From assembly GCA_016868915.1 (NCBI GenBank), contig VGFL01000017.1:1-35428 (forward strand): DNA of 35,428 bases. Direction: 5' to 3'. The notes beneath the pieces were generated by a model, which did no database searches, was not told where the DNA came from, and saw only the letters and a list, made by a program, of their open reading frames with translations. The position numbers and the translations under genes are program-made. This DNA comes from Bacteroidota bacterium. Its GTDB lineage: Bacteria > Bacteroidota > Bacteroidia > Flavobacteriales_D > Crocinitomicaceae. Positions 22,773 through 31,668 of this stretch are shown here, piece after piece (the stretch's first letter is position 1; each line of letters starts with the position of its first letter).

Positions 22773-23336
22773 CTACTTGTTATTCCATTGTGTCATTGCT
22801 AAACTCAATCCGATGGTTACAAACGATTTTACTGCTTCCTTTGCAACATCAATTCTTTCTGAAAGAACTTCAAACTCATCTGAATCCCATGTTCCTAACA
22901 CATAATTAGACTGTTGGCCCTTCAAGAAATCGTTTCCAACACCGAACCGTAAACGAGCATACTCTTTTGAATTCAGCGTGGATTGAATATCCTTTAAACC
23001 ATTGTGTCCACCATCACTCCCCTTGCCTTTCATTCTAATTTTCCCAAAAGGAAGCGAAATATCGTCTGTAACAACTAAAATATTCTCAGGGTGAATTTTC
23101 TCGTGCTGCATCCAATAATTAAGTGCTTTACCACTTAAATTCATGAATGTTGTTGGTTTAATTACAACCAAAATTCTTCCTTTAAACTTAACCTCTGCTC
23201 GATCTGCCAACTTTGAGGATATGAATTTTCCATCTAAATCAGCAACTAGTTTTTCAGTAACAAGAAATCCAATATTATGTCTTGTTTGCTCATATTGAAC
23301 ACCCGGATTACCCAATCCTATAATTAAATACTTCAT
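22773..23336 (-). CDS. pth: Peptidyl-tRNA hydrolase
   Basis: A 187-aa enzyme recycling peptidyl-tRNAs released from stalled ribosomes. All key residues are at family positions: GLGNPG with Asn10, catalytic His20 (TRHNIGF), Asn66 in PTTFMNLSG, the Asp91-Asp92 pair in VVTDDISLPFG and Asn112 in GGHNGLKDI. Length is normal. It overlaps the mtnA stop by 4 nt, so it is translated from the mtnA message, an unusual partner for this gene. Confidence 0.95.
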   Translation of the reverse strand: MKYLIIGLGNPGVQYEQTRHNIGFLVTEKLVADLDGKFISSKLADRAEVKFKGRILVVIKPTTFMNLSGKALNYWMQHEKIHPENILVVTDDISLPFGKIRMKGKGSDGGHNGLKDIQSTLNSKEYARLRFGVGNDFLKGQQSNYVLGTWDSDEFEVLSERIDVAKEAVKSFVTIGLSLAMTQWNNK

Positions 23337-24427
23337 ATTGATTGAATTGAAAATTCAGGAAATAATGAAAGAATTCCATTTTCATTCGCCTCACAAACCC
23401 CCCTTTCCGTTATGAGGCCCGAAACAAGTCGTGCTGGTGTAACATCAAATCCATAATTACGCGCTGAAGTAGTTTCTGGACAAATAAGAATAGAATCAAT
23501 CTGCCCATCAGAACGTAAACCGGTTAAATATTTTACCTCATTTTGATCACGTTCTTCAATTGGAATTTCAGTCAATCCATCACGAATATTCATATCGAGT
23601 GATGTGGATGGAAGGGCAACATAAAACGGAATATTATTATCTTTCGCAGAAAGAGCTTTCAAATAAGTTCCAATTTTATTGGCTACATCTCCATTTCTCG
23701 TAGTTCGATCCGTTCCCACAATTACCATATCTACCATTCCATGTTGCATCAAGTGCCCACCAGTATTATCAACAATTAGAGTATGAGGGATTCCATGACG
23801 AGTTAATTCATACGCTGTTAAATTTGAACCTTGATTGCGTGGGCGAGTTTCATCTACCCAAACATGCACTTTAATTCCTTTTAAATGAGCTTGATAAATG
23901 GGTGAGGTAATTGTCCCCCATTGAATACATCCCAGCATTCCGGCGTTACAATGGGTTAATATATTGATTGTTTTTCCCTGTTTATGTAATGATATTTCTT
24001 CAAGTAATGGCAACCCATGAACACCAATCATTCGGCAAGTTTCAATATCATCTGATACAATGGAGTTTGCCTGACTTAAGGAGTCTGCCAAAAAATTATC
24101 TGATTTATCTAAACATTCGCGCATTTTATCCAATGCCCAAAAGAGATTTACGGCAGTTGGTCGTGATGCCTTAAGTTCTTCAAAAGCACTATCTAAAAAG
24201 TTACCATCAAATTCTTTTTCGATCATTTCTCTGACCGCAAGATAAACCCCATAGGCTGCAGTGGCTCCAATTAATGGAGCGCCACGAACGGTCATATTTT
24301 TAATCGCATCCACAGCATCCTTGTGGGTCCTTAATTGAATAATTTCTAATTTATGCGGTAAAATGCGTTGGTCAATGACTTCAACATAACCACTCTCATT
24401 TAGCCAAATTGTCCGAAAATCCTTCAT
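23333..24427 (-). CDS. mtnA: S-methyl-5-thioribose-1-phosphate isomerase
   Basis: A 364-aa enzyme of the methionine salvage pathway converting 5-methylthioribose 1-phosphate to the ribulose form. Seen: MTVRGAPLIGATAAYG (45-60), the catalytic Cys160 in THCNAG, VDETRPRNQGSNLTAYEL, and catalytic Asp240 in VGTDRTTRNGDVANKIGTY. Both catalytic residues fall at the positions numbered in the B. subtilis enzyme. The motif GTDR instead of GADR is a variant I associate with a subgroup of the family. No other salvage gene is adjacent. It is the first gene of a two-gene unit with pth. Confidence 0.92.
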   Translation of the reverse strand: MKDFRTIWLNESGYVEVIDQRILPHKLEIIQLRTHKDAVDAIKNMTVRGAPLIGATAAYGVYLAVREMIEKEFDGNFLDSAFEELKASRPTAVNLFWALDKMRECLDKSDNFLADSLSQANSIVSDDIETCRMIGVHGLPLLEEISLHKQGKTINILTHCNAGMLGCIQWGTITSPIYQAHLKGIKVHVWVDETRPRNQGSNLTAYELTRHGIPHTLIVDNTGGHLMQHGMVDMVIVGTDRTTRNGDVANKIGTYLKALSAKDNNIPFYVALPSTSLDMNIRDGLTEIPIEERDQNEVKYLTGLRSDGQIDSILICPETTSARNYGFDVTPARLVSGLITERGVCEANENGILSLFPEFSIQSI

Positions 24428-24532
24428 TTTACCTTATTTGTTGACTAAAATACATAAAAAGCTCGATTAATTTTATTGGACGTAATTACTTTACGTTCTT
24501 CTATAATAATATTTGTATTCAAAATTATAAAT

Positions 24533-24844
24533 ATGAAAACACACTTTATTGAAAATATCGAATTTAATAGCCTTGACAACGATATTCGTGTTCAATGCTT
24601 GGTTGAAGATGGAAATTTTTCGCACCAAAGTACAATAATCCTCGCATCACGATGGATAAACAAATTATTAATGTATATTCAAAAATTAAATCCTGAGGAG
24701 CAAATTGACGAAAAAATTGAGCGAATATTTTTCCCGAATGGAACAATTTTGTACAAACTAAATACGCTGAGATTTGTAAAAAATCAAATAGCTTGGGAGG
24801 AATTTTTAGGCGAAGATGTTGAACTCAAAAAAATTCGGGCTTAA
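24533..24844 (+). CDS. Small protein of unknown function
   Basis: A 103-aa protein starting at ATG 24533; an in-frame upstream TTG (24476) would add 19 non-protein-like residues. It looks soluble, alpha/beta and acidic in its second half: [51 protein letters not shown] do not recognise a family and see no signal peptide or metal motif. Its TAA stop shares bases with the infB stop (4-nt tail-to-tail overlap in TTAA). An AATATTTG (24508-24515) might serve as a -7 box. Intact frame and residue composition suggest a real gene. Confidence 0.6.
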   Translation: MKTHFIENIEFNSLDNDIRVQCLVEDGNFSHQSTIILASRWINKLLMYIQKLNPEEQIDEKIERIFFPNGTILYKLNTLRFVKNQIAWEEFLGEDVELKKIRA

Positions 24845-27486
24845 AGTTTACGTGCCACTTCCACTTCTTCAAATGCTTCAATTACGTCACCGATATTGAT
24901 ATCGTTAAACTTTTCAATATTCAAACCACATTCGTAATTATTTTTTACTTCTTTAACATCGTCTTTAAATCTCTTTAATGATCCTAAAATTCCGGTATGA
25001 ACTACAATTCCATCTCGGATAATTCGGATTTTCGATGTTCTTTTGATAATTCCATCAATCACAAAGCAGCCTGCAATTGTGCCGACTTTAGTAATATTGA
25101 ATGTTTCGCGTATTTCTGCCGTCCCCAAAATTTTCTCCTCAATATCGGGGGATAGCATTCCTTCCATGGCTGATTTAATTTCTTCAATCGCCTTGTAAAT
25201 TATAGAATACAATCGTATATCAATTTGTTCATTTTCGGCAAGCTTACGCGCAGTTACAGTGGGTCTAACTTGGAATCCCAGAATGATTGCATCCGATGCT
25301 GAAGCCAAATTTACATCTGCTTCTGATATTGCTCCCACACCTTTGTGAATAATTTTAACTTGAATTTCCTCCGTTGATAATTTGAGTAAGGCATCTGATA
25401 AGGCCTCTATTGAACCATCAACATCTCCTTTTACGATAATATTTAATTCTTTGAAATCTCCAATAGCTAATCGTCGACCAATTTCATCAAGTGTAATGTG
25501 CTTGGTAGTTCTGAGACCTTGCTCTCGATATAATTGTTCTCTTTTTGTAGCGATATTCCGCGCTTCCTTTTCATCATCGAGAATGTTAAACTTATCGCCT
25601 GCACTTGGCGCTCCGCTAATACCAAGGATTGAAACGGGTTGTGATGGACCAGCTTCTTTAACAACTCTTCCATGTTCGTCATGCATGGCTCTTACCTTTC
25701 CATAATATCGTCCCACCAGAATAACATCACCAACTCGCATCGTTCCGGCCTCAACTAATAAATTTGTAACATAACCTTTCCCTTTATCAAGAGAAGACTC
25801 TATTACAGTTCCTACTGCATTTTTATCTGGATTTGCCTTCAGGTCAAGAATTTCTGCTTCAAGCAATACTTTATCAAGCAGAGCATCTATATTCAAGTTT
25901 TGTTTCGCTGAAATTTCTTGTACTTGGTATTTTCCACCCCAATCTTCGACTAAAATATTCATTCCTGAAAGTTGCTCACGAATTTTATCCGAATTGGCAC
26001 CTGGTTTATCGATTTTGTTAATGGCAAAAACCATCGGTACTCCGGCAGCCTGAGCATGAGAGATGGCCTCTTTTGTCTGAGGCATCACATCGTCATCAGC
26101 TGCGACAATGATAATTGCAACATCAGTAACTTGAGCTCCGCGGGCACGCATCGCTGTAAAAGCCTCGTGACCTGGTGTATCTAAAAATGTCATTTTACGA
26201 CCATCTTTCAAGGTAACAGAATATGCACCAATATGTTGTGTTATTCCTCCGGCCTCTCCTTCAGATACATTGGCATTACGTATTTTATCCAATAATGATG
26301 TTTTACCATGATCAACGTGCCCCATCACAGTGATAATTGGTGGACGAGAAAGAAGTTCATCTTCCGTATCTTCTTGAACAGTAATGGCCTCGGAAATTTC
26401 TGCGCTCACGAACTGTGTTTCGAATCCAAACTCATCTGCAATTATTTGAATGGTCTCAGCATCGATTCGTTGGTTAATGGAAGCAAAAATACCGAGTGAC
26501 ATACATGCAGAAATAACTTGTGTAGATTGAATATTCATCATAGATGCCAATTCTGACACTGTCACAAATTCGGTTAATTTTAAAATCTTTTCCTCAAGTT
26601 CAGCTTGTTCTAATTCTTCCTGGCGGCGCTGAGAAACAATTTCACGCTTCGCCCGTCTATTTTTTGATGCTTTTGATTTACCTCCTTGATTGGATAATCG
26701 AGCTAAAGTCTCTTTAATTTCTTTTTGAATATCAACCTCTCTTATTTCTTGCTTTTCAACTTTTTCTTTATTGGAATCTTTGCTGTACGTGCTCGATCGA
26801 GAATCAACGGAACCAGAATTTTCAACTTTTTTAATTCTTTTTCTTTTTTTCCGCTGATCTTCCACTGAATTTGCAGGGGTTGAAGGCTTCGGTTTTTCTA
26901 TTGGCAAATCAATTTTTCCAAGTACAGTTGGTCCAGACAAAACTTTCCGCTCAATGCGAATGGTTTCGATATTCTCTCGATTTTCGGTTGAATCAGATTC
27001 TTTATTTTTATCCTCAGTCGGTGTATCGTGGATCTCATCAGCATCAATTCTGGGTGCCTCATCACTTTCGACTTTTGGTTCTACTTTATGACCAGCAGAC
27101 TTCAAATCAATATTTCCAACAATATTTACTTTTGATTTCGGAGCAGGTGAGAAGGGTTCTAAAACGGAACGCTTTATCTCATCCAAGTTGATGGGCGTAT
27201 CCTCTTCATCATCCGCCTCTTCTTGATAATTAACCTCATCTCGAGTTACCTTCACAATTACAGTGTCTTTAGTTTCTCTTGCTTCAATCACATTTTTTGA
27301 CTGCTCATTTGATTCTACGTCCGAACCAAATTCTGCACGCAAAAGCAAAATTTGAGACTCTTCCAATTTAGTATTTGGATTGGAATCTATTTTTATCCCC
27401 TTAGACTCGAGAAATTCGACAAGCGTTGAAACCCCAATATTGAGTTCACTTGCCGCTTTTCCTAAACGAATTGGTTTTCCAGCCAT
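24841..27486 (-). CDS. infB: Translation initiation factor IF-2
   Basis: An 881-aa GTPase that brings initiator tRNA to the 30S subunit. Domains: an N-terminal IF2_N-type helical module ([20 protein letters not shown]), a long charged variable region to about residue 290, and a second IF2_N module ([18 protein letters not shown]). The G domain follows, with G1 [13 protein letters not shown] (about 387), G2 [11 protein letters not shown]3 DTPGHEAF and G4 NKID. After it come domains II-IV, ending in the C2 beta-barrel ([22 protein letters not shown]). Size is usual for Bacteroidetes IF-2. It is last in rimP-nusA-infB, an order conserved in most bacteria. Confidence 0.96.
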   Translation of the reverse strand: MAGKPIRLGKAASELNIGVSTLVEFLESKGIKIDSNPNTKLEESQILLLRAEFGSDVESNEQSKNVIEARETKDTVIVKVTRDEVNYQEEADDEEDTPINLDEIKRSVLEPFSPAPKSKVNIVGNIDLKSAGHKVEPKVESDEAPRIDADEIHDTPTEDKNKESDSTENRENIETIRIERKVLSGPTVLGKIDLPIEKPKPSTPANSVEDQRKKRKRIKKVENSGSVDSRSSTYSKDSNKEKVEKQEIREVDIQKEIKETLARLSNQGGKSKASKNRRAKREIVSQRRQEELEQAELEEKILKLTEFVTVSELASMMNIQSTQVISACMSLGIFASINQRIDAETIQIIADEFGFETQFVSAEISEAITVQEDTEDELLSRPPIITVMGHVDHGKTSLLDKIRNANVSEGEAGGITQHIGAYSVTLKDGRKMTFLDTPGHEAFTAMRARGAQVTDVAIIIVAADDDVMPQTKEAISHAQAAGVPMVFAINKIDKPGANSDKIREQLSGMNILVEDWGGKYQVQEISAKQNLNIDALLDKVLLEAEILDLKANPDKNAVGTVIESSLDKGKGYVTNLLVEAGTMRVGDVILVGRYYGKVRAMHDEHGRVVKEAGPSQPVSILGISGAPSAGDKFNILDDEKEARNIATKREQLYREQGLRTTKHITLDEIGRRLAIGDFKELNIIVKGDVDGSIEALSDALLKLSTEEIQVKIIHKGVGAISEADVNLASASDAIILGFQVRPTVTARKLAENEQIDIRLYSIIYKAIEEIKSAMEGMLSPDIEEKILGTAEIRETFNITKVGTIAGCFVIDGIIKRTSKIRIIRDGIVVHTGILGSLKRFKDDVKEVKNNYECGLNIEKFNDINIGDVIEAFEEVEVARKL

Positions 27487-27534
27487 AACTTTTCAATATT
27501 CTTTAAAACTAAACGTATATTACTCCAAAAATAA

Positions 27535-28770
27535 TTATTCAAATTCTGCCATTAAAATTCGAAGCACCTCTTCAACGGTTTCATATTCTAAATCAGTTCG
27601 TTGTACCAAATCATCAATACCAATTTCAATTACTGCTTTGGCTGTATCACAGCCGATTGCTTTTAATTCGTCTAATATCCAACCATCAATTTCATCTGCA
27701 AATTCTTCCAAATCAACATCCTCAATGTCAACTTCACCATCCCGATAAACATCGAGTTCATATCCGCTCAATCTACCGGCTAATTTAATATTATTTCCCC
27801 CTTTTCCAATAGCTAAAGACACCTGGTCTGGCTTTAAAAAGATTTTTGCACGTTTATCACTTTCATTTAATTCAATGGATGTAATTTTTGCCGGTGATAA
27901 AGCTCTTTGGATAAGTAATTGAGCGTTTGAAGTATAGTTGATGACGTCAATATTTTCATTTTTCAGCTCTCTAACTATTCCATGAATTCTAGAACCCTTC
28001 ATTCCGACACATGCTCCAACAGGATCAACACGATCATCGTAGGATTCAACAGCAACTTTTGCCCTTTCGCCAGGCTCGCGCACAATACGCTTAATTGTTA
28101 TTAAGCCATCAAAAACCTCCGGGACTTCTAATTCAAACAATCTTTCTAAAAATTCAGGCGCTGTTCTTGACAAGATAATAACAGGTGTTGAATTACGCAT
28201 ATCAACTTTCGAAACGACCGACCGAACGCTCTCTCCTTTTTTGAAATAATCTGAAGGAATCTGTTCAGATTTTGGTAGAATTAATTCGTTCCCTTCATCA
28301 TCTACCACCAAAATTTCTTTTTTCCATACCTGATAAACTTCCCCGGTTATTATTTCACCAACTCTTTCTTTATATGCTTTATATAGGCTATCTTTCTCCA
28401 ACTCCATAATTCGGGAAATTAAGTTTTGTCGTAAAGAAAGAATATTTCGTCTGCCAAAATCGGCAAACTTGAACTCCTCCGTTACTTCCTCCCCAATTTC
28501 GAAATCAGGTTCAATTTTTACAGCATCTGAATAAGCTATCTCAATATTTGGATCCTCAACTTCCCCGTCATCAACAATTTCTTTGTTCAAAAAGATTTGT
28601 ACATCACCTTTATCAATATTAACGATGATGTCAATATGCTTATCTGTATTAAATTTCTTTTTAAACATGGAACGAAAAACATCTTCTAAGACATGTTGCA
28701 TTGTCTGTTTGTCAATATTTTTTAATTCTTTAAACTCTAAAAACGAGTCGGTTAATTCTACATTATTCAT
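27535..28770 (-). CDS. nusA: Transcription termination/antitermination factor NusA
   Basis: A 411-aa RNA polymerase-binding factor. N-terminal domain (about 1-130), S1 domain (about 133-200, GEIITGEVYQVWKKEILVVD), KH1 (about 230-295, VGACVGMKGSRIHGIVREL) and KH2 (about 300-345, VSLAIGKGGNNIKLAGRLSG) are visible. They are followed by an acidic tail with one helix-hairpin-helix-like segment (LKAIGCDTAKAVIEIGIDDL). It lacks the two acidic repeats of the E. coli protein, as expected outside Gammaproteobacteria. NusA promotes pausing and intrinsic termination, which matters here because its own operon leader carries a terminator-like hairpin. Confidence 0.95.
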   Translation of the reverse strand: MNNVELTDSFLEFKELKNIDKQTMQHVLEDVFRSMFKKKFNTDKHIDIIVNIDKGDVQIFLNKEIVDDGEVEDPNIEIAYSDAVKIEPDFEIGEEVTEEFKFADFGRRNILSLRQNLISRIMELEKDSLYKAYKERVGEIITGEVYQVWKKEILVVDDEGNELILPKSEQIPSDYFKKGESVRSVVSKVDMRNSTPVIILSRTAPEFLERLFELEVPEVFDGLITIKRIVREPGERAKVAVESYDDRVDPVGACVGMKGSRIHGIVRELKNENIDVINYTSNAQLLIQRALSPAKITSIELNESDKRAKIFLKPDQVSLAIGKGGNNIKLAGRLSGYELDVYRDGEVDIEDVDLEEFADEIDGWILDELKAIGCDTAKAVIEIGIDDLVQRTDLEYETVEEVLRILMAEFE

Positions 28771-28779
28771 AGTTTGAAT

Positions 28780-29256
28780 TTAATTAAATGAAATCACAAT
28801 TTTTGTTTCTTTTATTTGTTTAAAGGGAAGAATTACTTCTTCGACTATTTTCTGTTTTTTCTTAGTGCCTTGAATTTTTTCTACTCTTTCATTTTGTAGT
28901 TTAATATAATCACCCTCTACTTCGACCAATTGACCTTCAACTTTTTTGCCTTCAATGGTAATTACTTTTACGCGTTTTCCTCTGTGCTTTCTGTACTGAT
29001 TCCAATGAATTAAAGGCCGGTCAAGACCTGCAGAGGAAACATTTAATTCAAAATCTTCTCTTTCGCGATCTAAATTTTTCTCAATATTTCTCGAAACTGC
29101 AATACATTCCTCGATAGAAACCCTTCCTTCTGTTTTATCAATCGCCACATGAATTACATTGGATGAACTAATTGATAGGTCCACCAAATAGATTTTCTCA
29201 TCCAACTCTTGCGTTCGCTCCTCAATCAATTTTATGACTTTTTTCTTATCGATCAT
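28780..29256 (-). CDS. rimP: Ribosome maturation factor RimP
   Basis: A 158-aa protein needed for 30S subunit maturation. N-terminal alpha/beta domain (VDLSISSSNVIHVAIDK, SIEECIAVSRNIEKNLD), the conserved FELNVSSAGLDRPL near residues 82-95, and a C-terminal SH3-like barrel (HRGKRVKVITIEGKKVEGQLVEV) match RimP. First gene of rimP-nusA-infB. Its ATG lies 12 nt after a terminator-like hairpin in the leader, so transcripts must read through that structure to express the operon. Confidence 0.93.
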   Translation of the reverse strand: MIDKKKVIKLIEERTQELDEKIYLVDLSISSSNVIHVAIDKTEGRVSIEECIAVSRNIEKNLDREREDFELNVSSAGLDRPLIHWNQYRKHRGKRVKVITIEGKKVEGQLVEVEGDYIKLQNERVEKIQGTKKKQKIVEEVILPFKQIKETKIVISFN

Positions 29257-29288
29257 ATGGTAATAAAAGAGGGGACTTTCGTCCCCTC
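29257..29288 (-). terminator. Terminator-like hairpin in the rimP-nusA-infB leader (possible attenuator)
   Basis: On the minus strand GAGGGGAC (29288-29281), loop GAAA (29280-29277) and GTCCCCTC (29276-29269) form a perfect 8-bp stem closed by a GNRA tetraloop. It is followed at once by TTTTATTACCAT and the rimP ATG. Predicted transcription starts about 20 nt before the stem. No gene on either strand ends here, so it is not an ordinary 3' terminator; it looks like an attenuator or leader structure. Confidence 0.6.
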
Positions 29289-29313
29289 ATTCTTAATTTC
29301 TATAAAAGTGACA

Positions 29314-29344
29314 CAAAGATAAGGCAATCTTATTGATTTTCCAA
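29314..29344 (-). promoter_or_regulatory. Promoter for rimP-nusA-infB
   Basis: On the minus strand TTG (29344-29342), 20-bp spacer, then TATCTTTG (29321 to 29314), an exact TAnnTTTG. Predicted leader is about 50 nt. Its -33 element lies inside the spacer of the opposite-facing promoter for the DUF3109 gene. Confidence 0.65.
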
Positions 29345-29364
29345 AAGAAAATGGATTATTTTTG
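29333..29364 (+). promoter_or_regulatory. Promoter for the DUF3109 gene
   Basis: TTG (29333-29335), 21-bp spacer, TATTTTTG (29357-29364), an exact TAnnTTTG. Transcription would start about 10 nt before the GTG at 29382. It overlaps the divergent rimP promoter. Confidence 0.55.
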
Positions 29365-29381
29365 TTCAAAAATACGGAAAA

Positions 29382-29945
29382 GTGCTAATTGAACTTGATA
29401 ACAAAATCATATCGACTCAAATCTTTGAAAAGAAATTTGTTTGTGACTTGAATCAATGCAAAGGCAATTGTTGTGTGGAAGGAGATGCCGGAGCTCCTCT
29501 CCGGTGGGATGAAGTTAATCAAATAGAAAAAGACATCGAATATATAAAACCTTTTATGAAAAAGGAAGGAATTGAAAAAGTTGAGGAAACAGATTTTTTT
29601 TATTTAGATCCTGAAAATGAACCGGTTTCGTCACTTGTAAACAACAAGGAATGTGTTTTTGTAGTTTTTGAAAACGGGATAGCTAAATGTTCTATAGAAA
29701 AAGCTTACAACCAGGGAGCGACAAAATTAAAAAAACCTCTTTCCTGCCACCTCTACCCCATTCGATTAAAAAAATTCAATGAATCAATAGCGATTAATTT
29801 TGAGGAATGGGGAATTTGTGCGCCTGCTTGCAGTTGTGGGGAGAAATTAAATGTCCCAGTATTTAAATTTCTCAAAGAACCTCTTATTCGTGCTTTTGGA
29901 GAGGATTTTTATAACGAATTGGAAATAATTAGTAAAGAAATTTAG
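29382..29945 (+). CDS. DUF3109 cysteine-rich protein (YkgJ-like)
   Basis: A 187-aa cytoplasmic protein with a GTG start; no other start lies between the promoter and this codon. The N-terminal motif FVCDLNQCKGNCCVEGDAGAPL (Cys21, Cys26, Cys30, Cys31) is what I know as DUF3109. Further cysteines occur in NKECVF, AKCSIEKAY, LSCHLYPIR and GICAPACSC, making about ten in total. The motif resembles Cys-rich Zn- or FeS-binding families such as YkgJ. Function unknown; a metal or cluster site is a reasonable inference. It ends 1 nt before the convergent metB-like gene. Confidence 0.82.
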   Translation: MLIELDNKIISTQIFEKKFVCDLNQCKGNCCVEGDAGAPLRWDEVNQIEKDIEYIKPFMKKEGIEKVEETDFFYLDPENEPVSSLVNNKECVFVVFENGIAKCSIEKAYNQGATKLKKPLSCHLYPIRLKKFNESIAINFEEWGICAPACSCGEKLNVPVFKFLKEPLIRAFGEDFYNELEIISKEI

Positions 29946-29946
29946 T

Positions 29947-31086
29947 CTACGCAAGAGCCTTTTCCAAATCACTAATTAAATCCTCTGAATCTTCAATTCC
30001 AACGCTCAAACGAATTAAAGAATCAACTACCCCACTTTGTTCTCTTATTTCTTTTGGAATAGATGCGTGAGTCATTGTTGCGGGATGCCCAATTAGAGAC
30101 TCAACACCACCCAACGATTCGGCGAGAGAAAATAGATGAACCTTTTTAACGACTTCAAGGGCATCTTCTAATTTATTTCCTTTTAAAGTGAATGAAATCA
30201 TACCACCAAAACCACGCATTTGCTTTTTAGCAATGGTATGATTGGGATGAGATTCAAATCCGGGCCAGTATACCTTTTCAATTTTTGAATGTTGGTTGAG
30301 ATAATTTGCAATTTTTTCCCCATTTTCGCAATGACGTTGAATTCTCAAGTGCAAGGTTTTTATCCCACGTAAAACGAGAAAAGAATCCATTGGTCCAGTT
30401 ACAGCACCTGAGGAATTTTGAATTCGGTACATTTCTTTCGCAATTTCATCATTTGAAGTAACCAACGCTCCCATTATTACATCTGAGTGCCCACCTAAAT
30501 ACTTAGTTACTGAATGCATTACTATATCAGCCCCTAAATCAAGAGGTGTTTGTAAATAAGGAGTAGCAAATGTGTTATCAACACAAACCCATGCACCACA
30601 ACTCTTAGCTATTTTGGACATTGCTTCAATATCTACAATATTCATCATGGGATTTGTTGGAGTTTCTACCCAAATCATTCTCGTTTTGCTATTCACGAGA
30701 TTCCGAACTTCCTCAGGATTTTGCATATTTACGAAGTGGAATTTAATTCCATACTTTTGAAATATCGTTGTAAAAATTCGATATGAGCCCCCATATAAAT
30801 CGTTGGTAGAAATGACCTCATCGCCAGGATTCAGCATTTTTATTACACAATCAATGGCAGCTAATCCTGAACCAAAACAAGCTCCATATTTTCCATTTTC
30901 AATGGCTGCGATATTTTGTTCCAAAGCATGTCTAGTAGGATTTAAAGTTCGTGAATATTCGTACCCCTTATGATTCCCTACTCCCTCTTGGACATAGGTT
31001 GAAGTTTGATAAATAGGTGTCATAATTGCTCCAGTTGCTGGATCTGGCTCAACACCTGCATGAATGGCTTTGGTTGCAAATTTCAT
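29947..31086 (-). CDS. PLP-dependent trans-sulfuration enzyme, cystathionine gamma-synthase/lyase type
   Basis: A 379-aa Cys/Met metabolism PLP enzyme. Seen: TPIYQTSTYV, the phosphate-binding YEYSRTLNPTR (Tyr44, Arg46), CFGSGLAAIDCVI, VETPTNPMMNI, the PLP aspartate in CVDNTFATPYLQ and the Schiff-base lysine Lys195 in HSVTKYLGGHSDV. The C-terminal substrate segment is SLGGVESLIGHPATMTHA, followed by RLSVGIED. This family includes cystathionine gamma-synthase (MetB), gamma-lyase and beta-lyase, which cannot be separated confidently by eye. The general pattern fits the gamma-synthase/gamma-lyase branch. Methionine-related like mtnA, but not in an operon with it. Confidence 0.88.
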   Translation of the reverse strand: MKFATKAIHAGVEPDPATGAIMTPIYQTSTYVQEGVGNHKGYEYSRTLNPTRHALEQNIAAIENGKYGACFGSGLAAIDCVIKMLNPGDEVISTNDLYGGSYRIFTTIFQKYGIKFHFVNMQNPEEVRNLVNSKTRMIWVETPTNPMMNIVDIEAMSKIAKSCGAWVCVDNTFATPYLQTPLDLGADIVMHSVTKYLGGHSDVIMGALVTSNDEIAKEMYRIQNSSGAVTGPMDSFLVLRGIKTLHLRIQRHCENGEKIANYLNQHSKIEKVYWPGFESHPNHTIAKKQMRGFGGMISFTLKGNKLEDALEVVKKVHLFSLAESLGGVESLIGHPATMTHASIPKEIREQSGVVDSLIRLSVGIEDSEDLISDLEKALA

Positions 31087-31167
31087 CGACTAAGTTTTTG
31101 GTAAAATTAAAATATCTTTTGGTTGAATAATGAAAAATAATTCTTAAATTCAATAATATAACTAAAA

Positions 31168-31527
31168 ATGAACAACGCAGATTTAGGAACATTCGGTGAG
31201 CAATTAGCTTGTGACTTCATTCGAAAAAAAAATTATCAAATTATTGATCGCAATTACCGATTCAAAAAAAATGAAATTGATATTGTTGCAAAAAAAGATA
31301 ACAAATTAATCATTATTGAAGTTAAAACGAGACAGACATCAGAAATTGGAGAGCCCTGGCAAGCAGTGAGTAAACAAAAACAAAAACAAGTTATAAAAGT
31401 TGCCAATCATTACGTGCAGAATAATAATATTGAATTGGAAACTCGATTTGATATTATCTCAATTATTCACAACTCATTTAGAACAGAATTAATTCATATT
31501 GAGGAGGCATTTTACCCACGTTGGTAA
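31168..31527 (+). CDS. YraN/UPF0102 family nuclease-fold protein
   Basis: A 119-aa cytoplasmic protein of the YraN family. The restriction-endonuclease-like core is present: GEQLACDFIRKKNYQIIDRN, then NEIDIVAKKDNKLIIIEVKTR with the Asp and E-x-K of a PD-(D/E)xK site. This is followed by WQAVSKQKQKQVIKVANHYV. Members are predicted nucleases or Holliday-junction resolvase-fold proteins; the biological role is unknown. The rluB promoter begins inside its last codons. Confidence 0.9.
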   Translation: MNNADLGTFGEQLACDFIRKKNYQIIDRNYRFKKNEIDIVAKKDNKLIIIEVKTRQTSEIGEPWQAVSKQKQKQVIKVANHYVQNNNIELETRFDIISIIHNSFRTELIHIEEAFYPRW

Positions 31528-31550
31528 GTTCAGCCTTTTGCCTATCTTTG
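31521..31550 (+). promoter_or_regulatory. Promoter for the rluB-lipoprotein-OMP operon
   Basis: TTG (31521-31523), 19-bp spacer, TATCTTTG (31543-31550), an exact TAnnTTTG. Predicted start near 31557 leaves an unusually long leader of about 110 nt before the rluB ATG at 31669. Confidence 0.65.
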
Positions 31551-31668
31551 CACGAAAAAAAATAAACAATTACAGATTGTAAGATTATCAGATAGTAACA
31601 CAGAAAGTTAAAACAGAAATACAATTCAATGGTTAAATCCATTACATTGATAACCGTTAAACTTAAGC

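Noticed and set aside
27380-27748. 122-aa plus-strand ORF across the infB-nusA junction
   Set aside because: Ser/Ile-rich antisense translation of NusA acidic codons; no start context or promoter box.
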